64,000 nucleotides of DNA from Novosphingobium aureum (GTDB taxonomy: Bacteria > Pseudomonadota > Alphaproteobacteria > Sphingomonadales > Sphingomonadaceae): positions 1,178,001 through 1,242,000 of the forward strand of contig NZ_JADZGI010000001.1 in assembly GCF_015865035.1 (NCBI RefSeq), in the 5' to 3' direction. Under the pieces are notes generated by a model. It saw only the letters and a list, made by a program, of their open reading frames with translations. It did not search any database and was not told the DNA's origin. A program made the translations under genes and the position numbers. Numbering within the stretch: the first letter of the stretch is position 1; each line of letters starts with the position of its first letter. This document shows positions 8,888 through 17,352 of the stretch, in pieces.

Positions 8888-8922
8888 GCGCCGATCCACG
8901 CAATGGATGGGCTAATCGGCGC
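8888..8922. terminator. Hairpin downstream of the GAF gene
   Basis: GCGCCGAT (8888-8895) and ATCGGCGC (8915-8922) are perfect inverted 8-mers starting just past the stop codon at 8884. The 19-base loop contains a further short CCA/TGG pairing. There is no T tract, so it may act as an mRNA-stabilising hairpin rather than an intrinsic terminator. Confidence 0.35.
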
Positions 8923-8977
8923 GCCTGTAGTTGCTGCCGACCTTGCAATGAGCCTGCGACTTTCCATTACTTAGTAG

Positions 8978-9757
8978 ATGAAAGATCCGCTTGCAGAGCG
9001 AATGGTGCCGGTTTCGCGCCACGGGTCAAGCTGGCTTGCCCGGTACGCGTCAAAGCCGTTTGTCGCCTTGGCTGTCCTTGTCATGCACGCCGGTTTTGCG
9101 CTTCTGCTGATCCGTGCGTTCAGTCCGGAGCTTTTCGAGGATACGGCGCGAGGTATCCGCAGCGTGCTCACTACCTTTGAGGTAGAGCCTCAGGCAGAAC
9201 CCTTGCCCAAACCTCCGGAGACAAAACCGACCCGCGCTCTTGCGCAAGAGGAAGGGGCGTCTGCTCCGCCGGCGAAGCAGGCTCGTCCGCGCCCGTCGTC
9301 CGCCCCCAGTCCGCGAGTGGTACTCACCGAGAAACGCGCCCCGCCGGTGGCCGGCGAGGGGCTGGAGAACAGCGCCGGGGCAAGCGAAGAGGGGGCAGGT
9401 TCGGGCGCCGCGGGCGAAGGTGTGGGGACTGGCGCTGGCGCAACAGGTCAAGGTACCGGCGGTGGGGGACGCGCAAGTCCAACGGTCAAGATTGCAGGTG
9501 ACATAAATTCCGCGCGGGACTATCCGCGCGCCGGCAGGCAGGCGCGACTCGGACATTCCGTGATCATCGACCTGCATGTGAATGTGGAAGGGGAGGTCTC
9601 GGCGTGCCGTATCCATCGGCCAAGCCCGGACCCGGATGCGGATCGGATTACCTGCGAATTGGCGACGAAGCGCTTTCGGTTCAGGCCTGCGAGCAATGCA
9701 CGTGGCGAGCCGGTGCCGGCAATCTATCGCTGGAAACAGCGGTGGTTTTGCTGCTAA
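8978..9757 (+). CDS. Energy transducer TonB-like protein
   Basis: The 259-residue protein has one N-terminal membrane anchor (about 28-47, FVALAVLVMHAGFALLLIRAF) and a Pro-rich periplasmic linker (about 70-120, PLPKPPETKPTR). A Gly/Ala-rich stretch follows (about 120-165). The C-terminal TonB-like domain runs over DYPRAGRQARLGHSVIIDLHVNVEG to RFRFRPASNARGEPVP. Architecture and length fit TonB/TonB2 energy transducers. No exbB or exbD lies nearby, so it must rely on a remote ExbBD or have a specialised role. It could energise receptors such as the one at 55758. Start choice is uncertain; an ATG at 9002 is in frame. Confidence 0.7.
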   Translation: MKDPLAERMVPVSRHGSSWLARYASKPFVALAVLVMHAGFALLLIRAFSPELFEDTARGIRSVLTTFEVEPQAEPLPKPPETKPTRALAQEEGASAPPAKQARPRPSSAPSPRVVLTEKRAPPVAGEGLENSAGASEEGAGSGAAGEGVGTGAGATGQGTGGGGRASPTVKIAGDINSARDYPRAGRQARLGHSVIIDLHVNVEGEVSACRIHRPSPDPDADRITCELATKRFRFRPASNARGEPVPAIYRWKQRWFCC

Positions 9758-9848
9758 GCGCGCGGTCCGGCGCTGCGGAACTAGTGCAACCGATCTGAAG
9801 GTATCTTCGCTTTAACTGTTAGGCGATTTAGGCAATTTTTCGAAGGCT

Positions 9849-10904
9849 ATGTCTACGTTAGTTCCCGTGATCCTCTGCGGAGGAATTGGATCGCGCCTGT
9901 GGCCGCGCAGCCGTGCGTCGAAGCCCAAGCCGTTCCTTCCGCTCGTCGGAGATTCAACCCTTTTCGAGCAGGCGATCGCGCGGTGCCCCGCGCAAGCCGG
10001 TTTCGATGCACCGATCGTGGTGACCGGGCGCGCACATCTCGATCATGTCGAGGCTCAGCTTGGCAAGGATGACGGCGCGCGCATCATCGTCGAGCCAGCT
10101 GCCCGCAACACGGCGGCGGCGATTGCTCTGGCAGCCTGTGCGTTGCCGGAAGACGCCGTCATGCTGGTCTGCCCAAGCGATCATTTCATCGGCAAGCCCG
10201 ATGCCTTCCGCGAAGCGGCCAATAAGGCGGCATCGCTGGCGCGTGACGGTTGGCTCGTGTCGTTCGGCATCGCGGCCACGGCTCCTGAAACCGGCTTCGG
10301 TTATCTCAAGCGTGGAGAACCCATCGCGAGCAGTGACGGGCAACCCGGCTTCCGGACTGCCCAGTTCGTGGAAAAGCCCGAGCTAGAGCGGGCGAAGGCC
10401 TTTCTCGCCGAAGGTGGCTACGCCTGGAATGGCGGCATCTTTGCCTTTCGCGTCGGGGATTTCCTAAGGGAACTCGAACAGCACCGCCCGAACATCGCCG
10501 AACCGACCCGCGAAGCTGTGGCGTCCGGCACTTGGGACGGGCGCAGGTTTCATCCCGATCCTGCGATTTTCGCCAAGGTGGAAAGCGATTCTGTAGACTA
10601 TGCCGTGATGGAGAACACGCAGCGCGCTGCGATGGTGCCCGTCGACATGGATTGGTCCGATATCGGTAACTGGCATGCCTTGCACGAAGCGCAGGAGCGC
10701 GATGGGAGCGGCAACAGTGCGCTCGGCAGAGGCGAGGTAGAACTTGTCGATTGCCACAACGTCCTGGTCGATAGCGATGGCCCTCGTGTCTCGGTGATCG
10801 GGCTCGAAAATGTCGTCGTTGTCGTCGATGGCGACGACATCCTAGTTACTTCCGTTGCCGGTGCGCAGAAAGTCGGCAAGCTCAAGGGTGCACTCAACCA
10901 GTGA
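9849..10904 (+). CDS. manC: Mannose-1-phosphate guanylyltransferase
   Basis: It makes GDP-mannose from mannose-1-phosphate and GTP for exopolysaccharide, LPS or glycan synthesis. The nucleotidyltransferase signature is at the N-terminus: ILCGGIGSRLWPRSRASKPKPF (Gly-rich loop and Lys). Further family blocks are VEPAARNTAAAIALAA, CPSDHFIG, FVEKPELERAKAFL, GGYAWNGGIFAF and DWSDIGNWHAL. At 351 aa it is the short form without the C-terminal isomerase domain. The isomerase is encoded separately just downstream (11035), making a two-gene GDP-mannose module. Confidence 0.92.
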   Translation: MSTLVPVILCGGIGSRLWPRSRASKPKPFLPLVGDSTLFEQAIARCPAQAGFDAPIVVTGRAHLDHVEAQLGKDDGARIIVEPAARNTAAAIALAACALPEDAVMLVCPSDHFIGKPDAFREAANKAASLARDGWLVSFGIAATAPETGFGYLKRGEPIASSDGQPGFRTAQFVEKPELERAKAFLAEGGYAWNGGIFAFRVGDFLRELEQHRPNIAEPTREAVASGTWDGRRFHPDPAIFAKVESDSVDYAVMENTQRAAMVPVDMDWSDIGNWHALHEAQERDGSGNSALGRGEVELVDCHNVLVDSDGPRVSVIGLENVVVVVDGDDILVTSVAGAQKVGKLKGALNQ

Positions 10905-11034
10905 GGGGCGAGGGACGGGCCATGCTCGCGCATAGCCAAGCAGGCTCGTGGCCGCGCTACGTTGCTTGTGGACAAAAACAAGCTTCGTGTTGCGTGCGCT
11001 CGGTTGCGCCAGCGACATGCCCGGTGTCGCCACT

Positions 11035-11847
11035 ATGAGCGCCGCTCTTCCGGTCAGCCTCGTCGAGAAGCCGTGGGGGCGGGACCAGCTGCCGGCGCCG
11101 TTCGAAGGCCTCGCTGATCGCCGGATCGGAGAAATCTGGTTCGAGCCACCTGCCATGCTCCCGCAATTGCTGGTGAAATATATCTTCACCAGCGAAAAGC
11201 TCTCGGTGCAGGTCCATCCTTCCGATGCGCAGACCTTGCAGATGGGTATCGGTCGGCAAGGCAAGGAGGAATGCTGGCTAATCCTCGATGCCGAGCCGGG
11301 CGCCAAGCTTGGCATCGGTTTCGAGGAGGAGATCTCATCTCAGGATCTGCGTGCTGCTGCACTTGATGGCTCGATTGAGCAACTTCTGAGCTGGCACACG
11401 GTGAACGCAGGGGATTTTTTCTATATTCCCGCCAACACCGTTCACGCCATCGGCGGCGGCGTCAGCCTCATTGAAGTCCAGCAGAACAGCGACATAACAT
11501 ACCGTCTTTTCGACTACGGGCGTCCGCGCAGGCTGCATCTCGACGAGAGCATCGCCGTCGCCAGTGCTCGGCCATATGCCGCGCAAGCCCTGCGCAAGCG
11601 GGTGTCGGACCATGGTTCGCAAGTGCTGGTGGACGGCCCGCTGTTTCGGCTCGAGCAGGTCGCGGGTGTGCCTGATCGAGAGGTGCAGGCACGGTTTCCC
11701 GGCGCGCTCCTCGTAATACCTCGGAGTGGTTCATTCCTGATCGATGGAGACACGATCTGCGTCGGTCAGTGCGCTGTCGCATCGTGCATCGATGCAATCA
11801 CGTTTTCCGAGAGTGGCGTCTGCCTGCTGGCGGCGGCATTGAACTGA
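11035..11847 (+). CDS. manA: Class I mannose-6-phosphate isomerase
   Basis: It interconverts fructose-6-phosphate and mannose-6-phosphate, feeding ManC. The 270-residue cupin-type protein carries the zinc-site blocks LSVQVHPSDAQ, KEECWLILDAEPGAKLGIGF, PANTVHAIGGGVSLIEVQQNSDITYRLFDYGR and LDES. It is short for the class, as is common for this compact alphaproteobacterial form. The ATG at 11035 opens MSAALPVSLVEKPWG, which aligns with the usual start; the frame upstream from 10948 has no family match. No clear Shine-Dalgarno sequence is seen. It lies 130 bp after manC. Confidence 0.88.
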   Translation: MSAALPVSLVEKPWGRDQLPAPFEGLADRRIGEIWFEPPAMLPQLLVKYIFTSEKLSVQVHPSDAQTLQMGIGRQGKEECWLILDAEPGAKLGIGFEEEISSQDLRAAALDGSIEQLLSWHTVNAGDFFYIPANTVHAIGGGVSLIEVQQNSDITYRLFDYGRPRRLHLDESIAVASARPYAAQALRKRVSDHGSQVLVDGPLFRLEQVAGVPDREVQARFPGALLVIPRSGSFLIDGDTICVGQCAVASCIDAITFSESGVCLLAAALN

Positions 11848-12002
11848 CCGGCATCGAGCAGGCGAATTTGCCATCGCCTATGTCAGGCGGGGCGTTAAAC
11901 GAGCTTACTACCTGCTGCTAACCGTGGTGAGGGTAGCTGTCGTGGACATTTGTCGCAGGGGAGAGGCTGGTCATCACGTAGGCTTGGTGCGATAGACAGG
12001 TC

Positions 12003-12443
12003 ATGATCGTACAGACCATCCAATTGGCGCTCACGCCCGTCTTCGTGCTGGTCGCCATCGGTAATATTCTCAATATCCTGTCGACCCGCCTTGGCCGTGT
12101 CGTCGATCGGGCTCGCTACCTGCAGGGGTTGCATAACGAGACCGAGGGCGGCGAGCATGACATGATCGTGCGAGAGATCCGTCTGGTTGATCGGCGCATC
12201 AAGATCATTACGCGGGCAATCAAACTGATGGTGCTTTCGGCGCTGACCATTGGTTCGACCGTCGCCTTACTGTTTCTGCAAGGACTTGCGGAACTCGATC
12301 TCCACCTGCTCGTCGCGATCGTATTCCTGATCTCGATCATGCTGCTGCTGTTCGCACTGGTTCTGTTCCTGCGGGAGACTCAGGTCGCGGCGGAGGCACT
12401 TGTGGTGCCGACCGACTATCTCGAGCTACACCGCAACATCTGA
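12003..12443 (+). CDS. DUF2721 domain-containing membrane protein
   Basis: The 146-residue protein opens with a hydrophobic segment (about 5-27) running into ILSTRLGRVVDRARYL, the DUF2721 signature. A charged helix follows, then two transmembrane helices (about 70-95 and 100-123). The short cytoplasmic tail ends DYLELHRNI. DUF2721 proteins are inner-membrane proteins of unknown function. The gene stands alone after manA and has no strong terminator of its own. Confidence 0.8.
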   Translation: MIVQTIQLALTPVFVLVAIGNILNILSTRLGRVVDRARYLQGLHNETEGGEHDMIVREIRLVDRRIKIITRAIKLMVLSALTIGSTVALLFLQGLAELDLHLLVAIVFLISIMLLLFALVLFLRETQVAAEALVVPTDYLELHRNI

Positions 12444-12556
12444 TTGGTCTGGCTGGAAGCGAAACCTAGCACATTTGCGTGGATGCAATCGTTGATTTTT
12501 GAGCTGTCACTTGGCAAACTGGGCAAGAAGGGAATGAAGTAACCTGGGGTAGGGGT

Positions 12557-13006
12557 GTGCTTGCGAATGTCTCCCAGCACGTGCCAGAACACGTGCGGCA
12601 GGTCTTGGCAGGGATCGTGGAAAGTCGCAGTGAAGCGATCCACGTCCTCAATTCATTCGGCGAGATCGAATATCTCAACAGATACGCGCGGCATCTGCTT
12701 GGCGAACATGGCGTTATGGCTGGGAAAGGAACAGGCTGGATTGCCTTGTTTCCGAGGAGCGCCCAGCTCGAGGCCGAGAATGCACTTCTCGCCTGCTTGA
12801 TGGGGCGCGACTATCGGTTCATTTGTAAGAGCCGCGATCGACAACGGGAATCTCGGTATTGGGATATTTCGGTGCGCCGGATAGAAAATCCGCTCGGCAC
12901 TCTGGAGAACATTCTGGTGGTCATCAGAGAAGTCACCGACATCTTGGATAGGCCGATCGGCACAGCTTTCGATCATCACCGCGCGGTCCATATTGGCCGG
13001 GCCTGA
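12557..13006 (+). CDS. PAS-like sensor domain protein
   Basis: The 149-residue protein uses a GTG start at 12557 behind GGGGTAGGGG. Its middle reads VESRSEAIHVLNSFGEIEYLNRYARHLLGEHG, the typical PAS beginning (a fresh look at self, then N-x-ARxLLG). It ends in RYWDISVRRIENPLGTLENILVVIREVTD, the usual PAS C-terminal strand pair. There is no kinase, GGDEF or DNA-binding output domain, so it is a lone PAS module or one that partners in trans. A terminator follows immediately. Confidence 0.65.
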   Translation: MLANVSQHVPEHVRQVLAGIVESRSEAIHVLNSFGEIEYLNRYARHLLGEHGVMAGKGTGWIALFPRSAQLEAENALLACLMGRDYRFICKSRDRQRESRYWDISVRRIENPLGTLENILVVIREVTDILDRPIGTAFDHHRAVHIGRA

Positions 13007-13013
13007 CCGCTCA

Positions 13014-13056
13014 GATAAAAAAAGGGGCGGTGCCTTGAAGACCGCCCCCTCTTGTT
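13014..13056. terminator. Bidirectional intrinsic terminator
   Basis: GGGGCGGT (13024-13031) pairs perfectly with ACCGCCCC (13041-13048). The stem is flanked by seven As on the left and a T-rich stretch on the right. It sits between the stop of the PAS gene (13006) and the stop of the convergent fatty acyl-AMP ligase gene (13078), and can serve both strands. Confidence 0.85.
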
Positions 13057-13077
13057 TTCGATCGATAAAGTCCGGTG

Positions 13078-14838
13078 TCAGGCAGCGATGGCGAACGGTT
13101 CGATCTCGCCCGCGAGATAGAGCTTCTTGGCCTTGGCGCGGCTGAGCTTGCCCGAGCTGGTGCGCGGCAGGCTCTTGGGCGGAACCAGTTCGACCACGCA
13201 ATTCATGCCGGTGATCGAGCGCACCTTGTCGCGGATGAGGTCGCGCAGTTCGATGCGCTTGACCGGGTCCGAGACACGGCAGTGGACCAGCACCGCAGGA
13301 GCTTCCTCGCCATTGTCGGTTTCGACCGAGAAGGCGGCGATGTCGCCATGGTTGAAGCCGGGCAGCTGCTCGACCGCCCATTCGATGTCCTGGGGCCAGT
13401 GGTTCTTGCCGTTGATGATGATCATGTCCTTCGCACGGCCGACGATGAACAGGTAGCCATCGGCCATGTAGCCCATGTCGCCCGTATCGAGCCAACCGTC
13501 GACGAGGCACTCCGCCGTGGATTCGGGATCGCGGAAATAGGAGTGCATGACACTGTCGCCACGGCACCAGACTTTGCCGATCTGGTGGTCGGCAAGTGGA
13601 GCGCCGTTTTCGCCGCGGATAACGACCTCCATATCGCGTACGGGCTTACCGCAGTTGACGATGGCACGGTAGCGGGCCGGGCGGCTGAGATCGCGCGGTG
13701 AGCCCGAGAGGCGCTCTTCCTCGACGAGCTCTACGCGGATGCCTTCACCCGGCGGCATGATGGTGACGGCGAGCGTCGCTTCGGCAAGGCCGTAGCTGGG
13801 CAGGAAGGCGTTGGCCTTGAAGCCCGCAGCAGCAAAGGAATTGACGAAGCTTTGCATCACGTCCGGACGGATCATGTCCGCGCCATTCCCGGCCAGGCGC
13901 CAGCGCGAGAGGTCGAAACGCTCGTCAACGCTTGTCTGGCTGGAAATACGGCGGGCGCAGATGTCGTAGCCGAAAGTCGGTGAGTACGAGATGGAAGTGC
14001 CCTGATTGCGTGTGATCATGTCGAGCCATGCCAGCGGACGGCGGGCGAAGTCCTCGGTCTTGAGGTAATCGCCCGAAACCTGATTGGCGATCAGCGAGAG
14101 GAAGCAGCCGACCAGGCCCATGTCGTGATACCAGGGCAGCCAGGAAATGCAGCGGTCGCTATCGATCAGTTCCATGCCGTGGCTGTGTGCCGCCAGGTTC
14201 GACATGAGCGAACGATGGGTGACCGCGACGCCGTGCGGGAAGCGGGTCGAACCGCTCGAATACTGCAGGTAGCAGATGTCGTCGGGATCGGCCTTGGGCA
14301 AGGCGATCTCGGGTGCATCCTTCGCAGCGAAATCGGCCCAGGTTGCGTGACCACAGCCCTGACGCTCGGCAGCAGCCGAAGTGAGGTGCGCGATTTCGTC
14401 CGGACCGATCAGCATCAGGGGATCGGCACTGGAAAGCTGCACCGAAAGCTGTTCGATGTAGTTGTCCTTGCCGCCGAAGCTCGTGGGCAGCGGAAGGGGG
14501 ACGGGCCATGCACCGGCATAGACGGTGGCACAGAACATCGCCGCGAACTCGGCACCCGTTTCCGCGATCAGGGCGATGCGATCGCCCGGTTTGACGCCGC
14601 GTGCGACCAGCGCATAGGCGACCTTGAGGGCATCGGCCCGCAGTTCGCTGAAGGGGTAAACATGCTTGAGGGTGCCACGAGGATCGTGGAAATTGAACCC
14701 GCGCTTGCCGCTGGCGGCATAGTCCAGCGCGTCACAAAAGGTGTCGAAGTCGGCGAAGCGTCGTTCGAGTGTGTCGCCGTTAGGCGTGGGAACCAGTTCC
14801 TGACCCGTCCTCGCCACCACGCTGATGGTGTCGCTCAT
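13078..14838 (-). CDS. Fatty acyl-AMP ligase (ANL superfamily)
   Basis: The 586-residue adenylating enzyme has the P-loop-like YLQYSSGSTRFPHGVAVTH, the WLPWYHDMGLVG block, PSYGLAEATLAV, and the hinge region DTGDMGYMADGYLFIVGRAKDMIIINGKNHWPQDIEWAVEQ. The last is the form typical of fatty acyl-AMP ligases rather than acyl-CoA synthetases. The catalytic Lys is in PRTSSGKLSR near the C-terminus. Such enzymes load fatty acids as adenylates onto acyl carrier proteins. No polyketide synthase or carrier protein lies adjacent, so the acceptor must be elsewhere; sphingolipid or other lipid synthesis is a guess. It is divergent from recX. Confidence 0.87.
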   Translation of the reverse strand: MSDTISVVARTGQELVPTPNGDTLERRFADFDTFCDALDYAASGKRGFNFHDPRGTLKHVYPFSELRADALKVAYALVARGVKPGDRIALIAETGAEFAAMFCATVYAGAWPVPLPLPTSFGGKDNYIEQLSVQLSSADPLMLIGPDEIAHLTSAAAERQGCGHATWADFAAKDAPEIALPKADPDDICYLQYSSGSTRFPHGVAVTHRSLMSNLAAHSHGMELIDSDRCISWLPWYHDMGLVGCFLSLIANQVSGDYLKTEDFARRPLAWLDMITRNQGTSISYSPTFGYDICARRISSQTSVDERFDLSRWRLAGNGADMIRPDVMQSFVNSFAAAGFKANAFLPSYGLAEATLAVTIMPPGEGIRVELVEEERLSGSPRDLSRPARYRAIVNCGKPVRDMEVVIRGENGAPLADHQIGKVWCRGDSVMHSYFRDPESTAECLVDGWLDTGDMGYMADGYLFIVGRAKDMIIINGKNHWPQDIEWAVEQLPGFNHGDIAAFSVETDNGEEAPAVLVHCRVSDPVKRIELRDLIRDKVRSITGMNCVVELVPPKSLPRTSSGKLSRAKAKKLYLAGEIEPFAIAA

Positions 14839-14991
14839 TGTTTCTTAACCCGTTGTTGTTCTACACTGATATCCGCGAAATCAACGGTTCTGCGCGCTTC
14901 GGGCGTTGAACCCTGTGCGAGCGGTTCCGTCACTTTCACGGATCTGATGGCTCTCCCCAATCTGCGCCGAGTGTGGCACGATTAGGGCAAG

Positions 14992-15534
14992 ATGTCTGCC
15001 AAGCGTCACAATCCCCGGCCGCTCGACCCCCGTCGACTTGAAGAGTTGGCGCTCGCCTATGTCGCGCGATTCGCCACGACGCAAGCCAAGTTGCGGGCCT
15101 ATCTGCAAAGAAAGCTGCGCGAACGAGGCTGGGAGGGCGAAGATGAGCCCGCGCTGGATGGGCTCGTCGAGCGCTACGTCGAACTGGGCTATGTCGACGA
15201 TGAAACCTGGGCGCGGATGAAAGCAGGCAGTCTGCTCAGGCGCGGCTATGGAAGCAGGCGCATCGGTCAGGCCTTAGGGCAGGCGGGGGTCGATGAAGAT
15301 TTGCAAGTGCAAATGCAGCCTGGCGAGACCGCTGAGCGGCAGGCGGCGCTTGCACTCGCGCGGCGTCGGCGTCTTGGCCCGTATGCCCGCGAAGAAATTG
15401 ATCGACCAATGCGCGAAAAGCATCTTGCTGCCATGCTAAGGGCAGGCCACCGGCTCGATGTCGCGCGCCGGATTATAGAAGCGCAAGGTATCGACGAAGC
15501 CGAGGAATGGGCGGACGAGGATATCGTCGACTGA
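14992..15534 (+). CDS. recX: RecX family regulatory protein
   Basis: RecX inhibits RecA filament growth. The 180-residue, very basic and helical protein shows the three-helix repeat pattern: LEELALAYVARFATTQAKLRAYLQRKL, then LVERYVELGYVDDETWARMKAGSLLRRGYGSRRIGQALGQAGVDE, and then a third repeat with REKHLAAMLRAGHRLDVARRII. The (L)GYVDDExWA block is the family hallmark. recA is not adjacent. It is divergent from the acyl-AMP ligase gene. Confidence 0.85.
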   Translation: MSAKRHNPRPLDPRRLEELALAYVARFATTQAKLRAYLQRKLRERGWEGEDEPALDGLVERYVELGYVDDETWARMKAGSLLRRGYGSRRIGQALGQAGVDEDLQVQMQPGETAERQAALALARRRRLGPYAREEIDRPMREKHLAAMLRAGHRLDVARRIIEAQGIDEAEEWADEDIVD

Positions 15535-15627
15535 TCTCGGCCACAGGTCTCGGGTAGTTGCAGGAAAGCGCGGCACCCGGGTGGATGCCGCGCTCTCAAC
15601 TTGCGACTTTGAATTGCCATTCCGCCA

Positions 15628-15960
15628 TTAACGGCAACGAGCTGGCTTGCTCGATTCGCGATCGATCTCCCTGCCGAGGAGGGCGCCTGCACCGGCGCCG
15701 ACGATCGTGCCGACTGTCTTGTCACGTCCGCCATCGATGGTTCGACCCAGCAGCGCCCCGGCTACGCCGCCGATCAGTAGTCCGGTGGTGCCGTTCGACT
15801 TCTTGCAGTAGTACTTGCCATTGTCACCGCGCCAGTAGCGGATGCCGTTGTCGGTGCGGCGATAATCGCGATCACGGGCTTCTACAGGGGTAGCGGCGGC
15901 GCCGATCATGACGGGGGCAGCGACCGCTGCCATCGTAGCGGCAATTAGGGCGTTACGCAT
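15628..15960 (-). CDS. Glycine-zipper 2TM domain protein (envelope)
   Basis: The 110-residue protein has a signal peptide (MRNALIAATMAAVAAPVMIGAAATPVEA, cleavage after about residue 28) and a mature part with KYYCKKSNGT. Two glycine-zipper hairpins follow: TGLLIGGVAGALLGRTID and VGTIVGAGAGALLGREID. This is the Rick_17kDa/glycine-zipper type found in outer-membrane-associated proteins. Cys is present only outside a lipobox, so it is likely periplasmic or outer-membrane inserted rather than a lipoprotein. Confidence 0.8.
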   Translation of the reverse strand: MRNALIAATMAAVAAPVMIGAAATPVEARDRDYRRTDNGIRYWRGDNGKYYCKKSNGTTGLLIGGVAGALLGRTIDGGRDKTVGTIVGAGAGALLGREIDRESSKPARCR

Positions 15961-16295
15961 AGTTGGCTCTCCTTGGTCTGCGATCGCCCGCCGTGCCTGG
16001 CTCGGAGCCGATGTGGGCCTGGGGCGATCACCTGAATGGTGTTCGGGAAGGAAACGTGGAAGCGCCGCAGGTGATCCACAACGTCAGATGAACAAACGGA
16101 AAAGCCGCTTTTCTGCGACGAGTGGAGGCGTCAGGGGCGGTGAGTTGTTCGATTGCCGATGCGCCCGCGGTCGGGGGGGGGGGGTGTCTCGCGCGCTCAC
16201 AGGCTCCGGACGACAGGACACGGTTGCGCCATTCGCGGCCAAAAAGCCGTTCAATGCGCTTGGCATCGCGGGCAAAGCGGGCTAACGCGCGGCTC
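15961..16295. other. Intergenic stretch with a G12 homopolymer
   Basis: These 335 bp lie between the divergent glycine-zipper gene and the NDUFA12 gene. They hold a run of 12 G at 16173-16184, the longest homopolymer I saw in the window. No frame through the stretch shows recognisable protein sequence. Promoters for both flanking genes should lie here, but I cannot place them. Confidence 0.5.
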
Positions 16296-16697
16296 ATGGG
16301 AATCCTGTCCAATATCTTCACCTGGTGGGACGGCGCCACCATCGGCACCTCGCTCTGGTCCTCGCGTAATGGCGAGCACGTCGGCACGGACGCGCAAGGC
16401 AACAAGTACTTTCGCGCGAAGAAGGCCTTGACGACTGAGGGCTACGAAAAGCGCTGGGTGATCTATGAGGGTGCCAACGACGCGAGCCGCGTGCCTGCTG
16501 AATGGCATGGCTGGTTGCATCACTCGTATGATGGCATTCCCGAAAGCCACCTTCCGCCCGCGCGTATCTGGGAAGTGGACTACACTCCCAATGCCACCGG
16601 CACCGGTGCTGCCTATCGCCCGCAGGGCGCGCTCGAGCGGGGTGGCAAGCGTGCCGCTGCGACGGGTGACTATGAGGCATGGTCTCCGGAAGCCTGA
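16296..16697 (+). CDS. NADH:ubiquinone oxidoreductase subunit NDUFA12
   Basis: This accessory complex I subunit is shared by alphaproteobacteria and mitochondria (B17.2 family). The 133-residue protein starts MGILSNIFTWWDGATIGTSL. It has the family blocks YFRAKK, KRWVIYEG, DASRVPAEWHGWLHHSYD and PPARIWEVDYTPNATGT. Length is typical. The ATG at 16296 was chosen by homology; the longer open frame from 16122 crosses the G12 run. The DUF2155 gene starts 10 bp downstream, a linkage common in alphaproteobacteria. Confidence 0.92.
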   Translation: MGILSNIFTWWDGATIGTSLWSSRNGEHVGTDAQGNKYFRAKKALTTEGYEKRWVIYEGANDASRVPAEWHGWLHHSYDGIPESHLPPARIWEVDYTPNATGTGAAYRPQGALERGGKRAAATGDYEAWSPEA

Positions 16698-16707
16698 TCG
16701 CGGCCGC

Positions 16708-17352
16708 ATGTCACGGCTGGTTGCCTATCCGCTAACGTTTTCGCTGCTGCCATTGCTGGCGGCCTGCTCGGACGCGCCTGAGCCCGAGCCGATGGATACC
16801 AGTGTTCCCGAGGCAATCTCGGGAATGCAGGCCGGTCCGGCGCAGGCGGCGCAAGGTCAGCAGGTCGGGACTCCCAACAAGGACCGCGTTGCCACCCTTG
16901 GCGTGCTCAACAAGCGCAACAATGTCACCAGCGAGCTGGTGATGAAGCCGGGTGAGTCACGTCGGATAGGGACCTTGGTGGTAAAGCTCGCGACTTGCGA
17001 GAAGTCACTGCCCTGGGAGCGTCCGCGTGAAGAGGGCGCTTTCGTTCAGGTCTTCGTGGAAGAGCAGCTGGAGGCGGAGCGAAAGCCTGCCTGGCACAAG
17101 GTGTTCTCGGGTTGGCTGTTCAAGAACTCGCCAGCGCTGAACGTGGTCGAGCACCCGGTTTACGACGTCTGGGTCAAGGCCTGTGCAATGAGTTTTCCCG
17201 GCGAAGACGAGAGCCCGGCAGCGGCCGCATCCTCTAGCAATGCGGCAAAAGCATCGGGCAGCGAAAGCGCGCCTTCCGAAGCAGATCCTGTCGAAGAGGC
17301 GGTGGAGACCGATCCAGTGCCCGCGCCAGAAGGTGATAACGCGGCGAACTGA
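16708..17352 (+). CDS. DUF2155 domain-containing lipoprotein
   Basis: The 214-residue protein begins MSRLVAYPLTFSLLPLLAACSD, a lipoprotein signal with lipobox LAAC. The DUF2155 core (about 75-170) contains LGVLNKRNNVTSELVMKPGES, LVVKLATCEKSLPWERP, VFSGWLFKNSPALNVVEHPVYDVWVKAC. The last 45 or so residues are a low-complexity Ala/Ser/Glu/Pro tail. The 3' end overlaps the convergent aat coding sequence by 193 bp. It lies 10 bp after the NDUFA12 gene and is probably cotranscribed with it. Function is unknown. Confidence 0.85.
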   Translation: MSRLVAYPLTFSLLPLLAACSDAPEPEPMDTSVPEAISGMQAGPAQAAQGQQVGTPNKDRVATLGVLNKRNNVTSELVMKPGESRRIGTLVVKLATCEKSLPWERPREEGAFVQVFVEEQLEAERKPAWHKVFSGWLFKNSPALNVVEHPVYDVWVKACAMSFPGEDESPAAAASSSNAAKASGSESAPSEADPVEEAVETDPVPAPEGDNAAN

